DNA from: Pontiellaceae bacterium
GTDB taxonomy: Bacteria; Verrucomicrobiota; Kiritimatiellia; Kiritimatiellales; Pontiellaceae
Assembly (NCBI GenBank): GCA_016937945.1
Contig: JAFGVP010000130.1
Coordinates: 1 to 44,502 of the forward strand
Direction: 5' to 3'
DNA: 44,502 bases
In this document: positions 25,880 to 33,114 of the stretch, one piece after another
Layout: each line of letters begins with the position of its first letter
Numbering within the stretch: position 1 is the stretch's first letter
Notes under the pieces: generated by a model
What the model was told of the DNA's origin: nothing
Database searches by the model: none
The model's input: only the letters and a program-made list of their open reading frames with translations
Translations under genes and position numbers: made by a program

Positions 25880-26989
25880 TCAGATCGGCAATTCCTCATC
25901 AAAACAGACGGCGACCTTTCCGCAGTTTCCGCTGTTCATCAGCGCATATGCCGCCGGTGCCTGAGCCAATGGGAAGCGGTGGGTGATCAGATCCGCAGGG
26001 TGAATATTCCAGCGCACCAGCCGTTCAATCAGTTCCTCCATGCGCCACATGTTGGTCACCCACGACCCGAACATGGTTTTCTGATCGTGAATCATATCGC
26101 GGCTCGGCGCAAAGTCGGGACTCATCAGCCCGCCTTCACCGATCAGCACAATACTTCCCCACTTGCGGGTCGCCTGCACTGCAGTAAGCCGGGCGACCGC
26201 GTTGGCCGAACACTCAACCGCTTTTTCACAACCCATGCCTCCGGTCAGCGATCGTACCGCGGCCACGTTATCCGGGCCAGCCTTCAGTACCGTATCAAAC
26301 AAACGGATTCCGCTTCCTTTTCGGAGCTCAAGACTCCGCGCAATCCCGATGCGCTCATCGTTGGCTTCAATTCCGATTATGTTCTGCGCACCCATCGCAC
26401 GGCAAAGCATGGCGGCGGCCAGACCGACCGGGCCCAGTCCGGTAATCAGCACCGCGTCATTGCCGGATATCCCGATTTTTTCCAGACCTTCATAAACCGT
26501 GCCGAAACCGCAGGCCACCTGGGCACCGTCCGCATAGGAGAGTTCTTCCGGCAGCATCACAAGGTCTTTTTCCTCGGCCACGATGTAGGGCGCCATGCCG
26601 CCGTCACGCTGCCAGCCATAGGCCTTACGATATGCTTCGCTTGTACAGGAAATCATATAGCCGCGCCGGCAGTCATTACACAGACCGCAACCGGAAATAT
26701 GATAGATCACGACGCGATCGCCTTCTTTAAAACGACGCGTGCCCGGCCCGCATTGAACAATCTGGCCGCTGGGCTCGTGGCCGGCAATCATGAACGGTTG
26801 ATAACCCTCCGGTCCTTTGCCCAGATGCTCATTATAGATGCAGCGAATATCCGATCCGCAAATGGTCGATGCCTTGGTTTTTACGAGCACCTCGCCGTGC
26901 TTCAGCTCCGGAATTTCATATTCCTTAAACTCAACCGTACTGTTCCCCGGGAGATAGGCTCCCGTCATCGTCTTCGGAATTTCAAACAT
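25880..26989 (-). CDS. Zinc-dependent alcohol dehydrogenase (MDR family)
   Basis: 369-residue NAD(P)-dependent oxidoreductase. The catalytic-Zn site is seen in TICGSDIRC and AGHEPSGQIVQCG, the structural-Zn Cys cluster in CGLCNDCRRGYMISC, and the Rossmann motif in VLITGLGPVGLAAAMLCRAM. GGAGAGG precedes the ATG at 26989. It heads the tight run adh-fucP-fucU-GH29-fucI and has its own upstream region with a repeat block at 27015-27083. A role in fucose use is inferred: it could oxidise L-fucose or reduce or oxidise lactaldehyde or propanediol. Exact substrate is not readable from the sequence. Confidence 0.92.
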   Translation of the reverse strand: MFEIPKTMTGAYLPGNSTVEFKEYEIPELKHGEVLVKTKASTICGSDIRCIYNEHLGKGPEGYQPFMIAGHEPSGQIVQCGPGTRRFKEGDRVVIYHISGCGLCNDCRRGYMISCTSEAYRKAYGWQRDGGMAPYIVAEEKDLVMLPEELSYADGAQVACGFGTVYEGLEKIGISGNDAVLITGLGPVGLAAAMLCRAMGAQNIIGIEANDERIGIARSLELRKGSGIRLFDTVLKAGPDNVAAVRSLTGGMGCEKAVECSANAVARLTAVQATRKWGSIVLIGEGGLMSPDFAPSRDMIHDQKTMFGSWVTNMWRMEELIERLVRWNIHPADLITHRFPLAQAPAAYALMNSGNCGKVAVCFDEELPI

Positions 26990-27014
26990 CTTAATCCTCT
27001 CCTGTTCGATTCAA

Positions 27015-27083
27015 ATTCTGAACAGAATGATTAGGGCAGAATAATTTCAGATAATCAGAACCATCATTCTGTCCTAATTATTC
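27015..27083. repeat. AT-rich intergenic repeat cluster upstream of the dehydrogenase/fuc genes
   Basis: In the 97-base gap, a palindrome ATTCTG-AA-CAGAAT (27015-27028) is followed by CAGAATAAT (27037), CAGATAATCAG (27048) and ATCATTCTG (27063). In addition 27025-27045 and 27063-27083 are 21-base inverted copies (GAATGATTAGGGCAGAATAA... against the reverse of the right arm) with three transitions. The right arm ends 3 bases before the reductase stop. No T-run follows, so it is not a normal terminator. It may be an operator array, an mRNA structure or a dispersed repeat; 13 bases match the 20522-20582 repeat. Confidence 0.7.
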
Positions 27084-27086
27084 GGT

Positions 27087-28133
27087 CTATTCCCCCGCAA
27101 TCGTGCCGTCGAGATCCCAGAGATCCTCCCAGCCGCGGCTTCCTTCCCATGTAAAAACCTGCCCTTTGATCAGCCGGCAGTTACGGTCTATTCCGGCAAT
27201 CGCCGCCATCTCTTCATCCGTCAGATCCGCCATCAGGGCACTCTTAAGGTTGGCCTTGTATTTTTCCGGCTTTGTCGAAAACGGAATCACAACAAGTCCG
27301 CGCTGTAGTGCCCACTTGATGCAGATAATGGCCGGATGAACACCATGCACCGTGGCAATTTCAACCACGACCGGATCCTCGATATCAACCGTGTCGCTTT
27401 TTGTCCGGTCACGCTGCGGCCGCCCCGGTGACCCGATCGGACAGTACCCGATGGGCTGGATATCGTGTGCCTTCAGGTAGTCAAACAGCTCCGGCTGCTG
27501 GAAGTGCGGATGACACTCCATTTCATTGACGACCGGATAAATCCGGCAGTCGCGCAGCAGCAGTTCCATTTTAGGTATCGTCATGTTGGACGTGCCAATG
27601 CTCTTCACCAGTCCCATATCGACGAGCTGCTCCATCTGCGCCCAGGTCCTCATATAGTTTTCGTGGATATACGGTTTTGCGTCGCCACTGCGCGATTCCA
27701 CCGTACATCCCGGCGGATGAAAATTCGGAAAGGGCCAGTGGACCAGATAGAGGTCGAGATATTTCAGACCGAGATCGGACAGCGACTGCCGGCAGGAACG
27801 GATGACATCCCCTTCTCCATGCATGTCGTTCCATACCTTCGAGGTGATGAACAAATCATCCCGCGGTACGCCGCCGTCCATAATCACTCGAAGTGATTTC
27901 CCGATCTCCTTCTCGTTGGCATACACGGAGGCGCAATCAAAGGCCCTCTGACCGAATGCCGCCGCGCCCAAAACGGCTGCAGCAATTTCATCGGATGAAT
28001 AGCTGTCAGAACCGAAAGTTCCCATTCCGAGCACCGGCATCTTTTCGCCATTACTCAGCGTCACGCTCGGAACACATTGGGGATCGATGGCATCCGGCGC
28101 CATTTCAAATCCGCCCTCTGAAAAATCGGTCAT
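27087..28133 (-). CDS. Aldo/keto reductase
   Basis: 348-residue NADPH-dependent carbonyl reductase of the AKR superfamily. The catalytic tetrad is visible: Asp and Tyr in RAFDCASVYANEKEIG, Lys in LFITSKVWNDM, and His in LYLVHWPFPNFHP. Phosphate and nicotinamide binding motifs follow (KSIGTSNMTIPKMELLL, NEMECHPHFQQPELF, KWALQRGLVVIPFSTKPEKY). Start at 28133 is chosen because AAGG lies about 5 bases upstream; ATG 28136 is directly adjacent. First gene of the minus-strand fucose group and divergent from the AraC regulator. In this setting it may reduce L-lactaldehyde or a sugar aldehyde (inference). Confidence 0.92.
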   Translation of the reverse strand: MTDFSEGGFEMAPDAIDPQCVPSVTLSNGEKMPVLGMGTFGSDSYSSDEIAAAVLGAAAFGQRAFDCASVYANEKEIGKSLRVIMDGGVPRDDLFITSKVWNDMHGEGDVIRSCRQSLSDLGLKYLDLYLVHWPFPNFHPPGCTVESRSGDAKPYIHENYMRTWAQMEQLVDMGLVKSIGTSNMTIPKMELLLRDCRIYPVVNEMECHPHFQQPELFDYLKAHDIQPIGYCPIGSPGRPQRDRTKSDTVDIEDPVVVEIATVHGVHPAIICIKWALQRGLVVIPFSTKPEKYKANLKSALMADLTDEEMAAIAGIDRNCRLIKGQVFTWEGSRGWEDLWDLDGTIAGE

Positions 28134-28207
28134 CATCCTTCACCCTCTCTCTGGTTGGTCCGGCGCATCCCGCCCGGAAACTTTGGCCAGCAATAAGAGA
28201 AGGTAGC

Positions 28208-28217
28208 ACTGCGCAGT
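28208..28217. promoter_or_regulatory. Perfect 10-base palindrome in the AKR/AraC divergent region
   Basis: ACTGCGCAGT is a perfect dyad located between the divergent aldo/keto reductase and AraC genes. On the minus strand it lies between TTGGCG and TACCTT, a weak -35/-10 pair 17 bases apart, so a bound regulator would block that promoter. A second small palindrome TCTATAGA (28264-28271) lies near the AraC side. The 179-base region otherwise shows no riboswitch-like structure. Confidence 0.35.
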
Positions 28218-28312
28218 AGATCCGCCAATATACCGACTTGACCTGTTAATGGATTTTTTTGACTCTATAGATAAGTAAACATGAATCGATAGAATTCCCT
28301 CATGATGCGTAT

Positions 28313-29188
28313 ATGACTGATAATAGAGCAGATTTTATATCAACCCAGGTCAGCTCAGGTGAGTACTACTATCTGAATTTGACCCCAAACAAGCACGATC
28401 CGGAAACCGTCGTCTGCGGCGGCCGCGAACAGTGTACTCCGGAATACCGGATCGAGCGCAGCGGCTTTAAGTTTTCGTCGATCGAATTTGTCGCGGCCGG
28501 AAGAGGCCGCCTCACGCTCCATGGAAGTACGGTGGAACTTCGCCCCGGAATGATTTTTTATTATGGACCGCGCACGCCGCACATCATCGAAACCGACCCG
28601 GAATTCCCCCTGCTGAAACACTTCGTCAGCTTTACCGGAAGCGCGTTGACCCGCCTTATCCAGGAGACGGTCTTCCACCGGGGAATCCCGCTGCATGCTT
28701 CGCGTCCGTTCCGCCTTCGGAGTATCTTTGAAAACCTGATGACCACCGGAAACACACCCAGCCGAAACCGCAACACCCTCTGTGCCCTGTTGCTGCGCCA
28801 GCTGATCCTGCTGGCCGATGACACCGCAACCGATGCCGCCACGGCCGCATCGGCATCGTGGCAAACCTATCTGCGCTGCCGACAATATATGGAACGCAAC
28901 TATCTTGAAATCGAAAGCGTCCATGATGCCGCGCAGCGCTGCCATGTTGACCAGGCCTATCTGGCCCGTCTCTTCAAACGATTTGCAGAAGAGACGCCGC
29001 TGCAGCTGCTCAACCGCCTGAAAATGAATCGTGCGGCGGAACTGCTCGGCAATCACGACATGCTGGTCAAGGAAGTCGGCGAAGCGGTCGGCTTTGTCGA
29101 TCCCTATCACTTTTCCAGGGTCTTTAAACGGGTTTTCGGAATACCGCCGGAAACCTTCACGCGGGTAACGCGCCGATCCGGCCAATAG
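28313..29188 (+). CDS. AraC-family transcriptional regulator
   Basis: 291 residues. The N-terminal ~160 residues form a cupin-like sensor (FSSIEFVAAGRGRLTLHGST, VELRPGMIFYYGPRTPHII). The C-terminal ~100 residues carry the two HTH motifs of AraC regulators: IESVHDAAQRCHVDQAYLAR and EVGEAVGFVDPYHFSRVFKR, ending FGIPPETF. No ribosome site is evident before the ATG at 28313. It is divergent from the aldo/keto reductase at the head of the fucose genes, so it is the best candidate for their sugar-responsive activator; the effector is inferred to be fucose or a derivative. Confidence 0.93.
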   Translation: MTDNRADFISTQVSSGEYYYLNLTPNKHDPETVVCGGREQCTPEYRIERSGFKFSSIEFVAAGRGRLTLHGSTVELRPGMIFYYGPRTPHIIETDPEFPLLKHFVSFTGSALTRLIQETVFHRGIPLHASRPFRLRSIFENLMTTGNTPSRNRNTLCALLLRQLILLADDTATDAATAASASWQTYLRCRQYMERNYLEIESVHDAAQRCHVDQAYLARLFKRFAEETPLQLLNRLKMNRAAELLGNHDMLVKEVGEAVGFVDPYHFSRVFKRVFGIPPETFTRVTRRSGQ

Positions 29189-29189
29189 C

Positions 29190-29939
29190 TCAGGTATGAG
29201 GATGCATGTGCCGGAGAATGTGCGGACGCTCCAGACCGTGCTCCTCCATGAGAGCCTCGTCGTTGAGAATCCCCACCATCGGCCCGTCGGCAACCACGCG
29301 GCCCTCGTCGAGCACAATAACACGCGAACAGACCTCAACCGCCAGCTCCAGATCATGCGTGGCAATAATCCGGGTATGCCCAAAAGACCGCAGCAGTTCG
29401 ATCAGCCGCCGGCGCGCACGCGGATCAAGGTTGGCGGACGGCTCATCCATCACCAGGACTTCCGGCTCCATTGCAAGCACGGAGGCAATGGCTACCGCCC
29501 GTTTTTCTCCGGCCGAAAGCCGGTATGGCGGACGTTCGCGTACCTGCGTCATACCGACCCGCTCCAACGCCGATTCAACCCGCCGCTCCACCTCTTCCGA
29601 TGAAAGGCCGGCATTGAGCGGACCAAAGGCAACATCCTCGGCCACCGTCGGCATAAACAGCTGATCGTCAGAATCCTGAAATACCATGCCGACCGCGTGC
29701 CGGACCAACGAAACGCTCTTCCGCGAAACCACGGTTTCACCGATTCGAACCTCGCCCTGCCGGGCGTTGAACAAGCCCCCGTTCAAATGCTGAAGCAGCG
29801 TCGATTTCCCGGCACCGTTGGCGCCGACCAATGCCACCGCCAAACCAGGCTCAACAGTAAACGTAATGCCCCGCAACGCCTCCGTACCGTCGGGATAGGC
29901 ATAGGAAAGGTCGTACACCGCCACAGCAGGAATACTCAT
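29190..29939 (-). CDS. cbiO: Ni/Co ECF transporter ATPase (CbiO/NikO)
   Basis: 249-residue ATP-binding subunit of an energy-coupling-factor metal transporter. Walker A GANGAGKSTLLQHLNG, Q-loop VFQDSDDQLFMPTVAEDVAF (the ECF-type DDQLF motif), signature LSAGEKRAVAIASVL, Walker B EVLVMDEPSANLDP, and switch His IIATHDLEL. Start at 29939 (MSIPAVAVYDLSYAYPDG) overlaps the cbiQ stop by 4 bases (ATGA); the frame extends 34 codons further into cbiQ without similarity. The His-rich C-terminal tail (HILRHMHPHT) may bind metal. Confidence 0.95.
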   Translation of the reverse strand: MSIPAVAVYDLSYAYPDGTEALRGITFTVEPGLAVALVGANGAGKSTLLQHLNGGLFNARQGEVRIGETVVSRKSVSLVRHAVGMVFQDSDDQLFMPTVAEDVAFGPLNAGLSSEEVERRVESALERVGMTQVRERPPYRLSAGEKRAVAIASVLAMEPEVLVMDEPSANLDPRARRRLIELLRSFGHTRIIATHDLELAVEVCSRVIVLDEGRVVADGPMVGILNDEALMEEHGLERPHILRHMHPHT

Positions 29940-30742
29940 GACACCCCTCCCGCAAGCCAAATCCCCAGCAGATCGGAAAGATTCCACACACGCGCCGCAC
30001 CCAGCAAAATCAGTGAACATCCAGCAAACACTGCATCGCACCAGCCCGGAACAGACTGCTGCAGCAACCGGATCTCGCCATCAAACCCGCGCGCAACCAT
30101 GGCCTGATAAATCCGATCGGCCCGATCCATGGAGCGGAGCAGCAACTGCCCCACCAGCGAGCCGTAAACCCGCAGGCCCAGCGCGCCGGAACCGACGGAA
30201 CGAAGCCGCACCCCGCGCATGATCCGGGCGGCTTCATCGGAAATCACAAACAGATAGCGATAGAGAAAAAGAAGCTGCATTGCAAAAACACGCGGAAGCC
30301 CAAGCCGTTCGAGTCCGGCGCCCAATCGATACATGCCCGTGCCGGCAACCAGCGCCAGTGCCGCACTGACCGTTAGCACAAACCGGAACAGAATCGAGAT
30401 AAAAGAGACCCAGCCGCCGCTCAGCTCCAACGGACCGACGCTGCACATCGGTTGGCGGTCAAACAGAGGATTAACCAGCCCGATCAGCAATGCAAAAGGC
30501 GCAGCAATCAGCATCTTTTTCATGATGTGACGCATCGGAATGCGGGCCAGCGCAATAAGCCCGACCGGATAAAACAGAAAGGGAACGAGCGCGGATATTT
30601 CATAGCGGGGAAACGACATGACGAGGACGATAAAAACAAGCGAAACCAGCACCTTCGCCCGCGGATCCAGCCGATGCACCGGGGAATCCATCCGCCCCAG
30701 CTCATCCATCCGCCCGATTTCAGTCCAGTCCGCCAACCGCAT
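29936..30742 (-). CDS. cbiQ: Ni/Co ECF transporter transmembrane subunit (CbiQ/NikQ)
   Basis: 268-residue coupling (T) subunit. Typical opening SPVHRLDPRAKVLVSLVFIV, several hydrophobic helices, and the two short Ala-Arg-Gly coupling motifs near the end (DEAARIMRGVRLRS and YQAMVARGFDGEI) that contact the ATPase. It sits between cbiM (13-base gap) and cbiO (4-base overlap), forming a three-gene operon. Confidence 0.95.
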   Translation of the reverse strand: MRLADWTEIGRMDELGRMDSPVHRLDPRAKVLVSLVFIVLVMSFPRYEISALVPFLFYPVGLIALARIPMRHIMKKMLIAAPFALLIGLVNPLFDRQPMCSVGPLELSGGWVSFISILFRFVLTVSAALALVAGTGMYRLGAGLERLGLPRVFAMQLLFLYRYLFVISDEAARIMRGVRLRSVGSGALGLRVYGSLVGQLLLRSMDRADRIYQAMVARGFDGEIRLLQQSVPGWCDAVFAGCSLILLGAARVWNLSDLLGIWLAGGVS

Positions 30743-30755
30743 TCAACAACCCCTT

Positions 30756-31772
30756 CTACTTCGCCTGGCGCACGGGCCGCAACCGGAGCGCCAACCCCGT
30801 CAGAACAACCAGCCCCAACGTCAGGGAGCCCCCGACCAGTCCGGACACCGTAGCCCCGGCACTCACCGACGGCCACGCATCGCAAGCCTCTTCTTCGGCC
30901 TCCCCGGCCTTGAATCCATAGTCCGGAAGAAACGCGACTTTTCTCTGAAATCCCGCCAGATGCTGATGAATTTCTGCGTTGCTGCCAGCCACCTCTTCGC
31001 TGCCGGAAACCCGGACAACAGACCATTCGAGTCCGTCCGGATGCGTGGAGGCAAACCAGCTGAAGGCACCACCAATCACCAACGCCGCAACAGCCAGCCC
31101 AACCAGTATGGGGCGGATGCGAATGCCGGCTTCTGGTTCCGCCTGCAGGATTTCAGGGCGCGCACGGAATACAAACGACACCACGGTCGCGGTAGCCAGC
31201 CCTTCAACAAGGCCGATGGCCAGATGGATCGGAAGCATCACGAGCACAAACGAGCCGAACGGAAGCTCGGAAATACCGGACGCGGTGGTTTCAAGCACCA
31301 CACCGAAAGCGCCTAGCACCAGCCCGATAACCGCCGAAACAATCGACGCCGCCCACGCCAATGGCGAGCCATGCCGCCCCTTTGTAATCAGCTTATAGAG
31401 TGGATACGCCACAAACACCGGAAGAAATCCCATGTTGAAAATATTGCAGCCCAGCGCCAGAACACCGCCATCGGCAAAAAAGAGCGACTGAATCGTCAGT
31501 ATCGAAGCAATCACAAGAAAAGCGGCCCACGGACCGAGCAGAATTGCCAGCATCAGTCCGCCGCATAGATGCCCGCTGGAGCCGGTTCCCGGGATCGAAA
31601 AATTGATCATCTGCCCCGCAAAAACAAATGCGCCCATTACGCCCATGAGCGGAACCAGATGATCCTGCATGGTCTGTTTCACCTTGCGCGCACAAAAGGC
31701 AATCAAGCCTCCCGATACCGCCCACAACGTCCCGCCTACTGCGGGAGAAAGCAATGCGTCCGCCATATGCAT
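30756..31772 (-). CDS. cbiM: Ni/Co ECF transporter substrate-binding subunit, CbiM fused to a PDGLE (CbiN-like) domain
   Basis: 338 residues. The N-terminal MHMADALLSPAVGG supplies the Met-His metal site required in CbiM/NikM. About six helices follow, with GHLCGGLMLAILLGPWAAFL and the FFADGGVLALGCNIFNMGF loop typical of the S subunit. The C-terminal ~110 residues carry the PDGLE motif (STHPDGLEWSVV) and a last helix, i.e. the CbiN/NikN small subunit fused in one chain. AGGAGG lies 8 bases before the ATG. Nickel versus cobalt cannot be decided: there are no cobalamin, urease or hydrogenase genes nearby and no cobalamin or NiCo riboswitch seen in the leader. Confidence 0.93.
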   Translation of the reverse strand: MHMADALLSPAVGGTLWAVSGGLIAFCARKVKQTMQDHLVPLMGVMGAFVFAGQMINFSIPGTGSSGHLCGGLMLAILLGPWAAFLVIASILTIQSLFFADGGVLALGCNIFNMGFLPVFVAYPLYKLITKGRHGSPLAWAASIVSAVIGLVLGAFGVVLETTASGISELPFGSFVLVMLPIHLAIGLVEGLATATVVSFVFRARPEILQAEPEAGIRIRPILVGLAVAALVIGGAFSWFASTHPDGLEWSVVRVSGSEEVAGSNAEIHQHLAGFQRKVAFLPDYGFKAGEAEEEACDAWPSVSAGATVSGLVGGSLTLGLVVLTGLALRLRPVRQAK

Positions 31773-31901
31773 CCGGCAATCCTCCTGTCCAGAATTCCAG
31801 CCCCACTACTTAACAACGGACAACACATATCAGGATTCCGCAACAGCACACGAGAGCAAACGGTGCATTTCATAGCGCGTCATTAACGTGGAGAACAAAG
31901 A

Positions 31902-31927
31902 GGCTACCCCTTCTTTAGGGGAGAGCC
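31902..31927 (-). other. Hairpin between tRNA terminator and cbiM
   Basis: GGCT-A-CCCC / GGGG-AG-AGCC arms around a 7-base loop form a stable bulged hairpin about 130 bases upstream of cbiM. No T-run follows on the minus strand. The rest of the 194-base region 31773-31966 holds the tRNA terminator and presumably the cbiM promoter, which I cannot locate with confidence. Confidence 0.35.
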
Positions 31928-31928
31928 C

Positions 31929-31962
31929 AAAAAGCCCCGACCTGAAAACCAGATCGGGGCTT
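31929..31962 (-). terminator. Intrinsic terminator of the tRNA operon
   Basis: AAGCCCCGA / TCGGGGCTT stem (31932-31940 with 31954-31962), extended by CTG/CAG inside, followed on the minus strand by a T5 run. It begins 5 bases after the tRNA-Gly 3' end. Confidence 0.92.
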
Positions 31963-31966
31963 GAAA

Positions 31967-32041
31967 TGGAGCGAGCGAAGAGATTCGAACTCTCGACATT
32001 CACCTTGGCAAGGTGAAGCTCTACCACTGAGCTACGCTCGC
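31967..32041 (-). tRNA. tRNA-Gly (anticodon GCC)
   Basis: 75 nt including an encoded CCA. Acceptor GCGAGCG pairs with CGCTCGC, the D-arm is GCTC-AGTGGTA-GAGC, the anticodon arm TCACC-TTGCCAA-GGTGA gives GCC, and the T-loop is TTCGAAT. Reads GGC/GGU glycine codons. It follows tRNA-Ser by 25 bases and shares its promoter and terminator. Confidence 0.98.
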
Positions 32042-32066
32042 GCTAAAATTGTCCGCTCCACTAAAG

Positions 32067-32156
32067 TGGCGGAGAGGGGGAGATTCGAACTCCCGGTACG
32101 TGTTAACGCACACACGCTTTCCAAGCGTGCTCTTTAAACCACTCAGACACCTCTCC
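32067..32156 (-). tRNA. tRNA-Ser (anticodon GGA)
   Basis: 90 nt with encoded CCA, as expected for a class II tRNA. Acceptor GGAGAGG pairs with CCTCTCC, the anticodon arm ACGCT-TGGAAAG-CGT reads GGA, the variable arm is long (GTGCGTTAACACGTAC), and the T-loop is TTCGAAT. Reads UCC/UCU serine codons. Confidence 0.98.
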
Positions 32157-32176
32157 TCAAGTGGAACGAGTCGGGA

Positions 32177-32205
32177 AAGCTACACAGGTCGTTTGGGGAA
32201 ATCAA
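32177..32205 (-). promoter_or_regulatory. Candidate sigma70 promoter of the tRNA-Ser/tRNA-Gly operon
   Basis: On the minus strand TTGATT (32205-32200) and TAGCTT (32182-32177) are separated by exactly 17 bases and lie 20 bases before the tRNA-Ser 5' end, the right distance for a short leader. The -10 is weak. The rest of 32157-32426 shows no other gene. Confidence 0.45.
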
Positions 32206-32426
32206 CCGTCTTTTTATCTGAATTTCACGTCCCTCGATTCAGGCCCTCCGTATCCGTACGAAACTGAAGCATGCAGACCCATTTTCCTGGAAAATACGGC
32301 GAGGGAGCAGGAATCAGAGGAGAATGAGGGTGACACAGGCATAAAAAAGTGCGGTTGCTTACCGAACCCATCCAGAAAAGATGGTAAAATCCGGACACCA
32401 AAAGCAAAAACCCGCACGAGGTGAAG

Positions 32427-32789
32427 ATGCCCGGGCCGTCGCTTGACCGGATCGAAGCCGAGGGACTTGCAGCCATCATTGGAGGCAACAAGCTTACCGT
32501 CGTAAAGGAGCGACTGTCGGGACTTCCGGATGATGCATGGAATGCCATGGAGGAAACGCAGCGGCGGATTGTTGGAAAATGTTTTAAGCGCGAGGGCGAG
32601 CTGCCCTGGAACGACAGCGGTCTGTTGACCACTCTGCATCTTTCCCGGCGGGGCTATAAACGGGAAAGCGATCCGGGTTATATGATTTATATGATCAAAA
32701 TATGGAACCTTTACGATCTGAAGATGGGAATGGAGGATCGTTTCAAGGATCTGCTTCCCGATCTTGCCGGACATCGCCCGCTCTGCTGA
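32427..32789 (+). CDS. Hypothetical protein, 120 aa
   Basis: A small soluble, basic/acidic mixed protein with no signal peptide or membrane segment. GAGGTG lies about 5 bases before the ATG at 32427 (MPGPSLDRIEAEGLAAIIGG). Visible features are a helical start, DDAWNAMEETQRRIVGKCFK in the middle and a Tyr/Met-rich stretch SDPGYMIYMIKIWNLYDLKM near the end. An antisense frame of 186 codons overlaps it, but the plus frame has the ribosome site. Not recognised. It lies alone between the tRNAs and secA. Confidence 0.55.
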   Translation: MPGPSLDRIEAEGLAAIIGGNKLTVVKERLSGLPDDAWNAMEETQRRIVGKCFKREGELPWNDSGLLTTLHLSRRGYKRESDPGYMIYMIKIWNLYDLKMGMEDRFKDLLPDLAGHRPLC

Positions 32790-33114
32790 ATCTCTTCTGC
32801 CAGGTCTGCTCCGCCCCGGCGCGGTCCTTGGACGCTGCGCTTACAAAGCATCGTGCCTGCTCATGATGAAACGGCGGAAACGCAGCCATTCGAGAAACGA
32901 GCGACGTCAAAACCGCGCGGATATTGCCTCAAACCGGTCAGGTAGGCAGTCCTTCATGGAGGTACAATCGTCATCGCGCCTCTTATGAGGCTGCAATCTG
33001 CCGATCATGTGGATGCCGTAAGATTGCGGCCCGCGCAGGGAGCGACAATCCCTGCTTGAGGGAGGTGTCAAAATAGAGTACTTTTCGATCTCTTTTGCAA
33101 ACACAGGAAATATC
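32790..33114 (+). other. Gene-free leader region upstream of secA
   Basis: 325 bases without a convincing gene. The only clear structure is a perfect hairpin GCAGGGA / TCCCTGC (33035-33041 with 33049-33055, 7-base loop GCGACAA) about 60 bases before secA, without a T-run. TTGAGG (33056) and TACTTT (33079), 17 bases apart, could be a weak secA promoter, and AGGAAA precedes the secA ATG. No SecM-like arrest peptide was identified. Confidence 0.4.

Noticed and set aside
27025..27083. Inverted repeat as intrinsic terminator of the aldo/keto reductase
   Set aside because: The stem is AT-rich with A-C mismatches in the minus-strand RNA and has no T-run after it.
31773..31966. Possible cobalamin or NiCo riboswitch upstream of cbiM
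   Set aside because: Neither the B12-box pattern nor the NiCo core could be recognised; only a small hairpin and the tRNA terminator are visible.
32049..32424. Short plus-strand frames across the tRNA genes
   Set aside because: They translate the antisense of tRNA-Ser and its leader; no ribosome site.
32214..32774. 186-codon minus-strand frame opposite the orphan gene
   Set aside because: No ribosome site or motifs, and it extends towards the tRNA promoter; the plus-strand frame is better supported.
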